The notes: generated by a model from the letters alone, not told the origin. 64,000 nt of DNA from Adhaeribacter soli (GCF_008727925.1 NZ_VTWT01000012.1:62001-126000); one strand, 5' to 3'. Positions 16,649 to 25,228 are shown, counted from the stretch's first letter. Program-made: numbers and translations.

Positions 16649-18409
16649 TTAACTATACATGCCTTCTATCAGATGGCGGTAATTGGCTGAAATCACTTTC
16701 CGTTTTACTTTTAGCGACGGGGTTAATTCGCCGCTTTCGATGGTCCAGGGATTCAGCACCAGTTCGAATTTCTTGATCTGCTCGTATTGGGCAAAACCTT
16801 CGTTAAAGCCGGCAATTTCCTTTTTGAATTTCGCGATCACTTCCGGCTTCCGAATCATTTCAGCATCAGTGGTGTAGGGAATTTCGTGGATCTTGCACCA
16901 ATCCTGCAGGCCAGTGTAAGAAGGTACGATGAGCGCCGACGGGAATTTCTGGCCTTCGCCCACCACCATGGCCTGTTCGATCACGAGGCTTTCTTTGAGC
17001 TTGTTCTCGATCTGCTGCGGGGCCACGTATTTGCCGCCCGAAGTCTTGAACATTTCTTTTTTACGGTCAGTAATTTTCAGGTATTTGCCTTGCTCCAGGT
17101 GCCCAATATCGCCGGTATGGAACCAGCCTTCGCTGTCGATCACTTCGGCGGTAAGTTCGGGTTTGTTGTAGTAGCCTTTCATCACGCCCGGTCCGCGGGT
17201 CAGGATTTCCCCATCCGGAGCAATTTTCACTTCCACGTTATCGATCGGCGGGCCAACCGTGCCGATCACGTTGTTTTCGGGCTCGTGGCGGTTTACGGCA
17301 ATTACCGGGCTGGTTTCGGTTAAGCCGTAGCCTTCCATTACCCGGATATTCGCCGACCAGAACACGCGCGCCAACCGTGGCTGCAGCGCCGCCCCCCCCG
17401 AAACAATAGCAATTACGTTTCCGCCGAGGGCTTCGCGCCACTTATTAAAGATCAGTTTGTTGGCCAGCGCCAGCTGCATGTTGTAGAAGAAGCCCTGGTC
17501 TTGCTGCGTATCATATTTCAGGCCTAATTCAAGTGCCCAGAAGAAAAGCTTACGCTTCACACCGTCCAGTTCAAGACCTTTGGCCACGATCTTGTCGTAC
17601 ACTTTTTCGAGCAGGCGCGGTACCGTGGTAAACACGTGCGGCTTTACTTCCTTCAGGTTATCGGCAATGGCTTCCATGCTTTCGGCGTAGTAAATAGAAA
17701 CCCCGAAACTCATGTATAAATAAAGCAGCATGCGCTCGTAAATGTGGCAAAGCGGCAGGAAACTCAAAGCCCGGTGGTGCTCGTTTACCGGCACGTAAGG
17801 CGAAGCGCCTTTCACGTTGCTGATAATGTTGTTGTGCGTAAGCATTACGCCTTTCGGGTTACCAGTGGTGCCGGAGGTATAAATAATGGTTAACAGGTCT
17901 TCGGGCGAAATAGCGGCTTTTAAAGGTTCCAGTTGTTGCGGATCTTCGCCTTCGGCCAGTTTTAAAAGCTCTTTCCAGCATTTTGCACCGGGCACGTCAT
18001 CGAAGGTATAAATTTCCAGAATGCCGGGAATATTGGCCGTGGCCGCCATTACTTTGTTGTACAAATTGCGGTCCGAAACGAATACCACTTTTACTTCGGC
18101 ATCGTTGAAAATATAGCGGTAATCTTCCTCGGTAATGGTAGGATACATGGGCACGCCCACCGCCCCGACCTGCTGGATCCCGTAATCGACAAACACCCAT
18201 TCCGGCCGGTTCATAGACACAATGGCTACTTTATCGTTCTTTTTCAAACCCAGCTTCAGCAAACCAAGGCTCACTTTATTGGCCTGATCTATGGTTTGCC
18301 GGGTGGTGTATTTCTGCCACTGGCCGTTAATTTTAGAAGCCATGCAATCTGGCTGCGGGTATTTCTGCAACTGAAGCGGGAGAATATCGAAGGCGCGGGT
18401 AAAATCCAT
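16649..18409 (-). CDS. Long-chain fatty acid-CoA ligase
   Basis: An AMP-forming ligase that activates fatty acids to acyl-CoA before beta-oxidation. The 586-residue length fits the FadD/FAA class that lacks large insertions. The ATP/AMP motif IIYTSGTTGNPKGVMLTHN lies near residue 175, GYGLTETSPV near 355 is the adenine-contact motif, and GWFHTGDIG followed by KITDRKKEMFKTSGGKYV marks the hinge and C-terminal domain. The start is ATG 18409. It stands just upstream of the MarR-type gene, on the same strand but with its own terminator, so it is probably a separate unit of the same pathway. Confidence 0.94.
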   Translation of the reverse strand: MDFTRAFDILPLQLQKYPQPDCMASKINGQWQKYTTRQTIDQANKVSLGLLKLGLKKNDKVAIVSMNRPEWVFVDYGIQQVGAVGVPMYPTITEEDYRYIFNDAEVKVVFVSDRNLYNKVMAATANIPGILEIYTFDDVPGAKCWKELLKLAEGEDPQQLEPLKAAISPEDLLTIIYTSGTTGNPKGVMLTHNNIISNVKGASPYVPVNEHHRALSFLPLCHIYERMLLYLYMSFGVSIYYAESMEAIADNLKEVKPHVFTTVPRLLEKVYDKIVAKGLELDGVKRKLFFWALELGLKYDTQQDQGFFYNMQLALANKLIFNKWREALGGNVIAIVSGGAALQPRLARVFWSANIRVMEGYGLTETSPVIAVNRHEPENNVIGTVGPPIDNVEVKIAPDGEILTRGPGVMKGYYNKPELTAEVIDSEGWFHTGDIGHLEQGKYLKITDRKKEMFKTSGGKYVAPQQIENKLKESLVIEQAMVVGEGQKFPSALIVPSYTGLQDWCKIHEIPYTTDAEMIRKPEVIAKFKKEIAGFNEGFAQYEQIKKFELVLNPWTIESGELTPSLKVKRKVISANYRHLIEGMYS

Positions 18410-18533
18410 GGGAAGCGTTGTTAGTGAACTGTGGGTATTCTACTTCTAAATAAAACGAATTTCATTCGGAAAAACCAATATTTAGCGGCTTTTCTGCATT
18501 ACGTCCTTAGCGGGCATTCCGGTTTTATTTTCT

Positions 18534-18541
18534 TAAATTTG
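18534..18541 (+). promoter_or_regulatory. -7 element TAAATTTG
   Basis: An exact TAnnTTTG match 21 bases before the ATG at 18563. No clear -33 TTTG accompanies it. Confidence 0.5.
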
Positions 18542-18562
18542 AAGCTGTCACTTTAGTAACGT

Positions 18563-19714
18563 ATGAACTTAGGAATCCTGTTCCAGCCTTTGCCCGAAGA
18601 ATTTGAAATTCAGCCCACCAGCGATCTGAAATCGGTAGCGGCGCAAATCGACGGCTTCATTTATAAATTTCCGGACTGGCAGGAGGCCGATATTGCCATC
18701 TTCGGCGTAAACGACAACCGCGGAAAAACGGTACATAACACCGGCGAAAACCCCGCCGATGTGATCCGCCGGAGCTTTTATAAATTAAAGAAAGGCACAG
18801 GCCGTTACCGGCTTACCGACCTGGGAAATTTAAGCCCGGGCATTACGCTGGAAGAAACGCATTTCCGGATCCGGGAAGTAGTGGAAACCTTAATTGCCAA
18901 TAACACCATTCCGGTAATTCTGGGCAGCAGCCACGACCTGGACTACGGGCAATTTCTGGCCTATGAAACCTGGGGCCGGCCGGTGAACCTGGTGATGGTA
19001 GACAGCGCCCTGGACATGACCGAACACGCCGGCGCGGCCGAAAACCAACTGCACCTGCACAAAATTTTAATGCACGAACCGAATTATTTGTTCAGCTTCA
19101 GCCAGATCGGGCACCAGAGTTATTTAACCGAACCGGAAATGATGGCCGTACTGGAAAAACTGAATTTCGAAACCATCCGGATAGGCGAAGTGCACAAAGA
19201 CCTGCCAAAAACCGAACCGCTGATCCGCCACGCCGACCTGATGAGTTTTGATGTTTCAGCGATCCGTTTTCAGGATGCCCCGGGGTATAGTCCGGCCAAT
19301 CCGTTCGGCTTAACCGGCGAGGAAGCCTGTCAACTTGCCTGGTACGCGGGCTTGAACGACCAGTTAACTTCCTTCGGGGTTTACGAATACGACCCAACTT
19401 CTGACGCCCACGGCTTAGGCGCGAGCACGGTGGCTACCATGGTCTGGTACTTTATTGAAGGCTATTACCAGCGCAAAAACGAACTGGATTTCACGAGTAA
19501 AAAATTCACCAAATACCAGGTTGCTTTCCACGACAATCCGCACAAAATGATCTTCTACAAAAGCAACGTAAGCGACAAGTGGTGGCTGGAAGTAGAAAAC
19601 CTGACGCCGGAAAAAGACAACCACATTGTGCCCTGCACTTACGAAGATTACCTGCAGGCTACCAACGGCGAAGTGCCGAACCGCTGGATCCTTACGCAGG
19701 CGCGGATGGGATAA
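18563..19714 (+). CDS. Arginase-fold (ureohydrolase superfamily) protein with altered metal ligands
   Basis: A 383-residue protein with the ureohydrolase order of motifs: GSSHDL near residue 121, VDSALD near 147, and SFDVSAIRFQDAPG near 228, then EYDPTSD near 275. Working arginases and formimidoylglutamases use GGDHS, DAHxD and SxDxDxxDP to hold two Mn ions. Here the middle His is Ala and the second Asp of the last motif is Ser, so at least two metal ligands are missing. Bacteroidota genomes often label such proteins formimidoylglutamase; from the residues I expect weak or no classic activity. No histidine-degradation genes lie nearby. Confidence 0.8.
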   Translation: MNLGILFQPLPEEFEIQPTSDLKSVAAQIDGFIYKFPDWQEADIAIFGVNDNRGKTVHNTGENPADVIRRSFYKLKKGTGRYRLTDLGNLSPGITLEETHFRIREVVETLIANNTIPVILGSSHDLDYGQFLAYETWGRPVNLVMVDSALDMTEHAGAAENQLHLHKILMHEPNYLFSFSQIGHQSYLTEPEMMAVLEKLNFETIRIGEVHKDLPKTEPLIRHADLMSFDVSAIRFQDAPGYSPANPFGLTGEEACQLAWYAGLNDQLTSFGVYEYDPTSDAHGLGASTVATMVWYFIEGYYQRKNELDFTSKKFTKYQVAFHDNPHKMIFYKSNVSDKWWLEVENLTPEKDNHIVPCTYEDYLQATNGEVPNRWILTQARMG

Positions 19715-19715
19715 T

Positions 19716-19895
19716 TAATGTGCTAATGGTTTAATGTGCTGATGTGGTAATGGTTGAATTGTTGATTGTTGATTATTGATTGGAATGACTGATAAGTGGC
19801 GAGTTCAAAGAATAAACAGCGTAGATGTGAATCATTTTCAAATCTCCAAATTTTCAAATCTTCACATTCCCGCATCTTCAAATTTTCAAATTGAA
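19716..19895. repeat. AT-rich short-motif repeats
   Basis: Tandem-like runs of TTAATGTGCTAATGG, GTTGATTATTGATT and TCAAATTTTCAAATC-type words fill the gap between the arginase-fold gene and the next gene. Related words reappear before nagK, before murQ and upstream of the amidotransferase gene at 53944-53975. Confidence 0.6.
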
Positions 19896-20615
19896 ATGAA
19901 ATTTCACTTAATACTTTTTCTGCTGTTTTCCCTGCCTTTTTTTGCTTTGGAACTGAAAGCACAGGAAATGCCATGCAAATATCCGCTCAATGTTTCGGCC
20001 GATTCGCTGGTGAATTTTGTGAAGCATGACTTTGCAAGACGTACCGGCAAACCACCGCAAATTGATCCGGAGGACTGGCAGATGTACTTTTACGACAATA
20101 CCCGGGGCATTAATTTTTCGGTTGCTTATGCCCAGGCGCAGGACTTTTTAATGAAGCGGTTAGGAAAGTCGGTTTACTGCAATTACGTAGACCTTACGCT
20201 GAACAGCTTCGAGATAAATGCCAACAACAGCGACGAATTCTACCTGACCTTTATGCTGCAATTGCCGGGCCTGGAAAACCCGAAACAGCAGGGGTATATG
20301 CAGTACCAGTACGAAGTTATTCCGATCAAATTCACCATGAACCTGCAACCGGATAATTGGCTGTCCATCACCTACCCTACCAACGTTCCGGATTGCGGCG
20401 GTCAGCCGGATTGCGGTTTTAAGATCACCAAAGACAAAGCTCTTTCCATGGCGCGGGCCAATAATATTATTACCAATTCCGTAGACTATTTGATCGATAC
20501 CGACGGGAAAGACTGGCTGCTGAAAACTTCCTCCGACGGCTGGAATAAAATAAACCTGTACCGGATAAACCTGCAGACCGGCGCGATTTCGGATAAACAG
20601 GTTTTTAACCGGTAA
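19896..20615 (+). CDS. Secreted protein of unknown function
   Basis: I use ATG 19896 because it begins a clear signal peptide (KFHLILFLLFSLPFFALELKA, cleavage after about residue 21); the reading extends 40 codons upstream but only through repeat-like sequence. The mature part is about 218 residues, with 'YYNDNTRG'-like aromatic strands, a PDCGGQPDCGF cysteine pair near residue 165-175 and no recognised domain. It is followed after 50 bases by the cytochrome-b5-like gene and may be co-transcribed with it. Confidence 0.75.
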   Translation: MKFHLILFLLFSLPFFALELKAQEMPCKYPLNVSADSLVNFVKHDFARRTGKPPQIDPEDWQMYFYDNTRGINFSVAYAQAQDFLMKRLGKSVYCNYVDLTLNSFEINANNSDEFYLTFMLQLPGLENPKQQGYMQYQYEVIPIKFTMNLQPDNWLSITYPTNVPDCGGQPDCGFKITKDKALSMARANNIITNSVDYLIDTDGKDWLLKTSSDGWNKINLYRINLQTGAISDKQVFNR

Positions 20616-20665
20616 ACTACTTTTTCCTTCAAAACAATAGCATTTTAGCTGCCAACCTTTTCACC

Positions 20666-20917
20666 TTGGAAACCGAATACGAGCTTTTACCGGAATACAC
20701 CAAAAACCAACTGGCATTACGCAACGGCCAGGACCGCGACGAGATCTGGGTCGGTTATAAAGGCCTGATCTACGACGTAAAAAAATCGCGTTTGTGGAGC
20801 CGGGGCAATCATTACGAACATTGGGCCGGCCAGGACTTAACCGCCGAACTGAAAGACGCCCCGCACACCGAATACGTCTTCGACAAATTCACCGTGATCG
20901 GCCGGATTAAAAATTAA
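20666..20917 (+). CDS. Cytochrome b5-like heme-binding domain protein
   Basis: An 83-residue stand-alone domain of the cytochrome b5-like/steroid-binding type: 'YTKNQLALRNGQD..EIWVGYKGLIYDV' opening, then 'WSRGNHYEHWAGQDLT' and 'APHTEYVFDKF'. His residues in NHYEH and DAPH could be the two axial heme ligands, though this short soluble class is not well studied. The start is TTG at 20666; there is no ATG in frame nearby. No membrane segment is present, so it is probably cytoplasmic. The neighbouring genes do not reveal an electron partner. Confidence 0.8.
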   Translation: METEYELLPEYTKNQLALRNGQDRDEIWVGYKGLIYDVKKSRLWSRGNHYEHWAGQDLTAELKDAPHTEYVFDKFTVIGRIKN

Positions 20918-21019
20918 ATAGTTGCATAGTTAAATGGTTAAATTGTTGATGGCTTTTCTAATAACCTACAATTTTCCCCCTTTAACTATTAAGCAATTTA
21001 ACAATTTAACCATTTAACA
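20917..21019. repeat. AT-rich foldback directly before the sugar-kinase start
   Basis: Arms around 20917-20950 and 20984-21019 share about 20 bases of inverted TTAAATGGTTAAATTGTT. The right arm ends at the base before ATG 21020, so it occupies the ribosome-binding region. A further copy of the motif (GTTAAATGGTTAAATTGTTT) overlaps the 3' end of the same gene at 21860-21880. Confidence 0.7.
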
Positions 21020-21874
21020 ATGATCTTAATAGCAGACAGTGGCTCTACCAAAACGGACTGGCGACTACTTACCAAAGACGGCGAAGTTGGTCAGCTGAAA
21101 ACAGTTGGCTTTAACCCGGATTACCAGCGCACCGATGGCATTTACCAGGAGCTTAAGGATAGTTTGCTGCCGCAAATGGTAGGCAAAACGCCCGAAAAAG
21201 TCTATTTCTACGGAGCCGGCTGCAGCACGCCTAAAAAGGTAAAAGAAGTTTCCGATGCCCTTTACATGGCCTTTCCTACGGCGGAGATTCAGGTAGAGCA
21301 CGACTTGCTGGCTGCTGCACGCGGCCTTTGCGGCACCGAACCGGGTTTGCCCTGCATTCTGGGCACCGGCTGCAATTCGGCGGTGTATGATGGCGAAAAA
21401 ATCACGGCCAACGTTCCGTCTTTGGGCTTCTGGCTCGGCGATGAAGGCAGCGGAGGTTTTTTAGGTCGTCAGTTACTTATTTATTTCCTGAACAAAGAAT
21501 TACCCGCCGATCTGCTGGAGGAATTTGCCCAGGCTTTTCCGGAAGTTAATTACTCGGAAGTGATGGAGCGCGTGTATCGCAAACCCTATCCGAACCGCTA
21601 CATGGCTTCTTTTGCTACGTTCATCGCGCCGCGCAACAAGCACCCGTTCATTCAGCAATTGCTCCGCGACGGATTTCAGCTGTTTTTTAACCGGCAACTC
21701 GGCACCTACCCCGAACACAAAGAGCTGCCGGCCCACTTTGTAGGTTCTATTGCCTATTACAATTCCGATATTTTAAAAGAAGTAGCCGCCAAAAACCAGA
21801 TCACCATCGGCCGGATCCTCCGAGGCCCCATGGAAGGCCTGATTCAGTACCATCTTCAATTGTTAAATGGTTAA
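21020..21874 (+). CDS. N-acetylglucosamine kinase family (BadF/BadG-type ATPase)
   Basis: A 284-residue ASKHA-fold kinase: phosphate-1 loop DSGSTKTDWRL at residues 6-16, phosphate-2 region ILGTGCNSAVYDG near 115, and LGDEGSGGFLGRQ near 140. Members of this family phosphorylate N-acetylglucosamine or N-acetylmuramic acid; the pairing with murQ points to amino sugars from peptidoglycan turnover, possibly both, as in the MurK type. The start is ATG 21020, directly after a repeat arm. The 3' end runs into another AT-rich repeat. Confidence 0.87.
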   Translation: MILIADSGSTKTDWRLLTKDGEVGQLKTVGFNPDYQRTDGIYQELKDSLLPQMVGKTPEKVYFYGAGCSTPKKVKEVSDALYMAFPTAEIQVEHDLLAAARGLCGTEPGLPCILGTGCNSAVYDGEKITANVPSLGFWLGDEGSGGFLGRQLLIYFLNKELPADLLEEFAQAFPEVNYSEVMERVYRKPYPNRYMASFATFIAPRNKHPFIQQLLRDGFQLFFNRQLGTYPEHKELPAHFVGSIAYYNSDILKEVAAKNQITIGRILRGPMEGLIQYHLQLLNG

Positions 21875-21989
21875 ATTGTTTAATTGTTGATTGGTGAGTC
21901 AAGAGTACTCCCATTGTTCATTTAATCATTTATACATTCACACATTCTGGCAATAGCATATTAGCACATTAAATAATTAGCACATTAAA

Positions 21990-22793
21990 ATGAGCACCAC
22001 CGAAACCGCCTCGCACTACGATCACCTGGAAAAAATGTCGGTGCACGAATTGCTGGTTAATATAAACAAGGAAGACAAAACGGTACCCTTAGCGGTAGAA
22101 AAAGCCATTCCGCAAATCGAAAAACTGGTAGAAGTTATCGTAGAAAAACTGAGCAACGGCGGGCACTTGTTTTACATCGGAGCGGGCACCAGCGGTCGTT
22201 TGGGAATTGTAGATGCTTCGGAATGTCCGCCTACGTATGGTGTGCCTTTCGACCTGGTGCAGGGCATTATTGCCGGCGGCGACGGCGCCATTAGAAAAGC
22301 CGTGGAATTTGCCGAAGATGATTTTGAGCAGGCCTGGAAAGACCTTCAGCAAGCTGGTATCACAGAAAAAGATGTGGTAGTAGGAATTGCCGCTTCCGGC
22401 CGGACGCCATACGTAATCGGCGGTTTGCAGGCCTGTAATGAAAACGGAATTGCTACTGGTTGTGTGGTTTGCAATGCTAATTCTAAAGTAGCGCAAACGG
22501 CACAATTTCCGGTAGAAGCAGTAACCGGACCCGAGTTTGTGACCGGCAGTACCCGCATGAAAGCCGGCACCGCCCAGAAACTGGTACTGAACATGCTTAC
22601 CACAAGTACCATGATAAAACTGGGCCGCGTAAAAGGAAACAAAATGGTAGACATGCAACTCACCAACCTGAAACTGGTAGACCGCGGCGCCCGCATGCTG
22701 ATGGATGAGCTTCAGATTTCGCATGAGGAAGCGGCTGCTTTACTGGAACAACACGGGAACGTGCGGGCAGCTATTGAAGCTTATAGAAGCTAG
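21990..22793 (+). CDS. murQ: N-acetylmuramic acid 6-phosphate etherase
   Basis: MurQ removes D-lactate from MurNAc-6-phosphate to give GlcNAc-6-phosphate during cell-wall recycling. The 267-residue SIS-domain protein has GAGTSGRLGIVDASECPPTYG near residue 61 with the catalytic Glu region, GGDGAIRKAVE(F/D)AEDD and VVGIAASGRTPYV. It is slightly shorter than the 298-residue E. coli enzyme, as usual in Bacteroidota. The upstream kinase could make its substrate, so the two genes form a salvage pair. The bases before its ATG (21960-21989) are a tandem TTAGCACATTAAA repeat instead of a ribosome-binding site. Confidence 0.94.
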   Translation: MSTTETASHYDHLEKMSVHELLVNINKEDKTVPLAVEKAIPQIEKLVEVIVEKLSNGGHLFYIGAGTSGRLGIVDASECPPTYGVPFDLVQGIIAGGDGAIRKAVEFAEDDFEQAWKDLQQAGITEKDVVVGIAASGRTPYVIGGLQACNENGIATGCVVCNANSKVAQTAQFPVEAVTGPEFVTGSTRMKAGTAQKLVLNMLTTSTMIKLGRVKGNKMVDMQLTNLKLVDRGARMLMDELQISHEEAAALLEQHGNVRAAIEAYRS

Positions 22794-22814
22794 CTTTTTG
22801 CTAATTGGAAGGCA

Positions 22815-22991
22815 ACCACCCCCAACCCCTCCTTGAAAAAAGGAGGGGAGCTTTTTTCTTCTCTGCTTTTCACTTTATTTTCTGCTTTACCTTATCCTCT
22901 CTATTATAAATTCACAAGTTTCATTTAGGTAGAAAACTTCATTCAACGGTAATCAAGCTCCCCTCCTTTTCAAGGAGGGGCCGGGGTGGTT
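22815..22991. repeat. Foldback repeat, family CCCCTCCTT
   Basis: Arms 22815-22853 and 22955-22991 are inverted repeats of 37-39 bases (ACCACCCC...CCCCTCCTTGAAAA...AGGAGGGGAGCTT) around a spacer of about 100 bases. Each arm is itself a hairpin (CCCCTCCTT/AGGAGGGG). A related element flanks the pdxJ-mnmH gap at 56842-57013. The rest of the gap 22992-23259 shows no gene. Confidence 0.9.
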
Positions 22992-23259
22992 ATCTAACAA
23001 AAGGGAATAACGTCCTTTCGCGCGTAGCTCCCGATAAAAATTAATCGTACTTGTATGTCAACGTTAGCACACCAAAACTTGTCTTATAGCTTAATTCTTA
23101 TCGTGCAGCTTCAAAAGGTTCCTGTATGACGAAGGGAAAAACGCTACTACTTTCAGCTGAAAACTCCGAACGAACTTCCGGATCTAATTCTGTAATAATT
23201 CAAATAACAATTCCCTTCCAATAAGAGTAAATAAAACTGCACCTCAAACTTCAGCCTTT

Positions 23260-23826
23260 ATGCACACCATTGAGCCTTTCTATAACTGGATAGAAATTTA
23301 TTCGGCTTCAGAAGACCCGCGTTCCCCGCTGTACGAAGCCGAGAACGACCTCAATCACTATACCCACGATATTTACGGCTACTACATTCATCCGCAATGG
23401 GATGCGATCGGCTCGGAAACCCTGTTCATCAAGATCCTTTTTGCTGATTACGAGGAAGGCTACGTAATAATGGAATTTATAGGAGAATGGAACGATGCTT
23501 TGCACAACGACATCATGCACCTGAAACGCAACATTGTGGATCCGCTTGTGCAGGAAGGGATAAAGCACTTTATACTGGTGGGGGAAAACGTTTTCAATTT
23601 CCATGGTTCCGACGACAGCTATTACGAGGAATGGTTTGACGAAGTGGAAGAAGGCTGGATCGCCGCTATCAACTTCCCGGAGTTCGTGTTGCGCGAAATG
23701 CAGCACTACAACCTCGATTCATACATCAATTTCGGAGGCAGCCTGGAAGAAATCCCGTGGCGTACTTTAGACCCGCGCCGCCTGTTCCTTCGCATCGATA
23801 ACCTGATCCAGAAACGACTTGCTTAA
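23260..23826 (+). CDS. Conserved hypothetical protein
   Basis: A 188-residue soluble protein with no signal peptide, rich in acidic and aromatic residues (EPFYNWIEIYSASEDPRSPL, WFDEVEEGW). No catalytic motif is evident. 'DPRSPLYE....NHYTHDIYGYYIHPQWD' and the closing 'LEEIPWRTLDPRRLFLRI' read like a conserved family of Bacteroidota, but I cannot name a function. It starts at ATG 23260 and has its own terminator, so it appears to be a single-gene unit. Confidence 0.8.
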   Translation: MHTIEPFYNWIEIYSASEDPRSPLYEAENDLNHYTHDIYGYYIHPQWDAIGSETLFIKILFADYEEGYVIMEFIGEWNDALHNDIMHLKRNIVDPLVQEGIKHFILVGENVFNFHGSDDSYYEEWFDEVEEGWIAAINFPEFVLREMQHYNLDSYINFGGSLEEIPWRTLDPRRLFLRIDNLIQKRLA

Positions 23827-23844
23827 ACTGAAATCATCAAGCAT

Positions 23845-23875
23845 AAAAAAAGGCGCCGTTTCGGGCGCCCTTTTA
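23845..23875 (+). terminator. Terminator
   Basis: GGCGCC/GGCGCC-type GC stem with A-run before and TTTT after, about 20 bases beyond the stop at 23826. Confidence 0.8.
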
Positions 23876-23908
23876 AGAACAAAACACTTCAACAATTAAA
23901 CAACAATA

Positions 23909-24130
23909 TTAGTGAGCGGCATTTTGAATGCTGTCGGCTTTCTGCTCGCCGGCATCTTCTACTGCATCAGCGCCAGCTTCGTTACCAGCATTTTCCATTG
24001 CATCAGATTGTGCTTCGGCAGACTCTTCTACCTGCTCAGCAGCCTGGTCAGCTTGTTCTTCTTTTTTAGACTCGCAGGAAGCAAATGTAAACATACCGGC
24101 GGCAACAGCTAAAAATAATACCTTTTTCAT
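23909..24130 (-). CDS. Small acidic Ala/Glu-rich lipoprotein
   Basis: A 73-residue lipoprotein: leader MKKVLFLAVAAGMFTFASC with lipobox FASC, then a low-complexity mature part rich in Ala, Glu, Asp and Gln that is predicted helical. It is the first of three neighbouring minus-strand genes with nearly the same leader. I do not recognise a function; by analogy with small envelope lipoproteins a spacer or stress-related role is possible. Confidence 0.8.
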   Translation of the reverse strand: MKKVLFLAVAAGMFTFASCESKKEEQADQAAEQVEESAEAQSDAMENAGNEAGADAVEDAGEQKADSIQNAAH

Positions 24131-24258
24131 TCGGGGTAATCAGTTAAAATATAAATGGATGATTTTATAAACCCGCTAAATTCCTAAATACAAGAACATT
24201 CGGCGGGTTAGTTGCAGTTAATACGCTTTCCTGAAAAAGGTAACCCACCCGGACTAAA

Positions 24259-24292
24259 ATAAAAAAGGCTTCGCTTTGCAGCGAAGCCTTTT
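24259..24292 (-). terminator. Terminator of the Thr/Gly-rich lipoprotein gene
   Basis: Stem AAAGGCTTCGCT/AGCGAAGCCTTT with a 4-base loop; the minus strand continues into TTTTTTATTTT. Confidence 0.85.
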
Positions 24293-24321
24293 ACAAACCG
24301 GTTAATTCCGGTTAATAGAAA

Positions 24322-24630
24322 TTACTGACCAGTAGTAGTGCCAGTTGTACCAGAAGTAGTACCGGTAGTAGTTGTACCAGTAGTGCCAGTGGTAGTAGTG
24401 CCAGTAGTAGTACCATCGGTAGTAGTACCGGTTGTAGTAGTACCAGTAGTTGTACCATCGGTTGTAGTACCAGTTGTGTCGGTCATAGTACCTTCGGTTT
24501 CGGTACCCATGTCTTCAGTACCGCCTGTAGTAGACTCGGTAGTAGTGTGTGTTTCTTCAGTTTTTTTAGTTTCGCAGGAAGCGAAAGTGAACATACCGGC
24601 AACTACAAGAAGGGATAATGCTTTTTTCAT
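24322..24630 (-). CDS. Thr/Gly-rich repetitive lipoprotein
   Basis: A 102-residue lipoprotein with leader MKKALSLLVVAGMFTFASC. The mature chain is acidic and Thr-rich (residues 20-55) and then about 47 residues built almost only of Thr and Gly with Asp, in GTTTDGTTTGTTTT-like tandem units. Such a chain would be extended and is a candidate for O-glycosylation, which Bacteroidota perform on secreted proteins at D-S/T motifs; TDTT- and DGTTT-like sites occur, but modification is inference. The DNA is a short tandem repeat likely to vary in length between strains. Confidence 0.82.
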   Translation of the reverse strand: MKKALSLLVVAGMFTFASCETKKTEETHTTTESTTGGTEDMGTETEGTMTDTTGTTTDGTTTGTTTTGTTTDGTTTGTTTTGTTGTTTTGTTSGTTGTTTGQ

Positions 24631-24993
24631 TTTTTGTTTTTTTGTTAAAGTTTAATTGTTCCGTTTTGTTTCTGTTCAGCCCTACAATCGTTAAAAACGT
24701 GATTTTTCCGGGCGAACAGTGGTTAATACTAAGAAAAAAAAAAGGTAACCCGGCTTTTTAAAAATATTTCAGACTTTTTTTAAAGGAGCAGAAGCCTGCT
24801 TTTCAAGCCGGGAACCTGGCGTTTTTATCTACTTTTCAGGAGTTCACTTTTCATTGGTTAAACCACCTTATAACCCGTAAATAAGAAAGGGATATACCTG
24901 CCATAAAACAAAAAGCCCTGCACAAGTGCAGGGCTTTTTGTTTTGCCGGAGCCAGCCAAACGCTGGCTTCCTAAAGCTTTACTAAACTAATAA
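24631..24993. other. Gap between two lipoprotein genes
   Basis: These 363 bases hold the terminator at 24905-24944 and AT-rich sequence with a run of purines near 24733-24743. No gene or long repeat is visible. Confidence 0.5.
24905..24944 (-). terminator. Terminator of the third lipoprotein gene
   Basis: A perfect 18-base stem (24905-24922 with 24927-24944), CAAG loop, with T-rich flank on both strands; it lies 50 bases beyond the stop at 24994. Confidence 0.9.
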
Positions 24994-25197
24994 TTACTGA
25001 GCTGGAGCAGTTACAGTAGTATCAGTAGTAGTAGTAGTTGTAGCAGCAGTGTCTACAGTAGCAGCAGCAGTGTCAGCAGACATGTCAGTGCTTTCAGTTG
25101 TAGTTTCTGTAGTTGTAGTTTCTTCAGTTTTTTTAGACTCGCAAGAAGCGAAAGTGAATAAACCAGCTACTGCTAAAAGAGATAAAACTTTTTTCAT
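24994..25197 (-). CDS. Small Thr-rich lipoprotein
   Basis: A 67-residue lipoprotein, leader MKKVLSLLAVAGLFTFASC, mature part KKTEETTTTETTTESTDMSAD and then Ala/Thr repeats. The start is ATG 25197: an upstream in-frame ATG at 25263 would place the promoter inside the gene. It is the third paralogue of the lipoprotein series; all three keep the leader and the ES/ETKK motif after the lipid Cys while the mature parts differ. Function unknown. Confidence 0.82.
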   Translation of the reverse strand: MKKVLSLLAVAGLFTFASCESKKTEETTTTETTTESTDMSADTAAATVDTAATTTTTTDTTVTAPAQ

Positions 25198-25228
25198 TGT
25201 GTTGTTTATAAAATTAGATTTAGAGTCG

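Noticed and set aside
24338-24655. Val/Pro-rich reading opposite the Thr/Gly lipoprotein
   Set aside because: It is the complement of the Thr/Gly repeat; the lipoprotein has a signal peptide and terminator, the opposite reading has neither.
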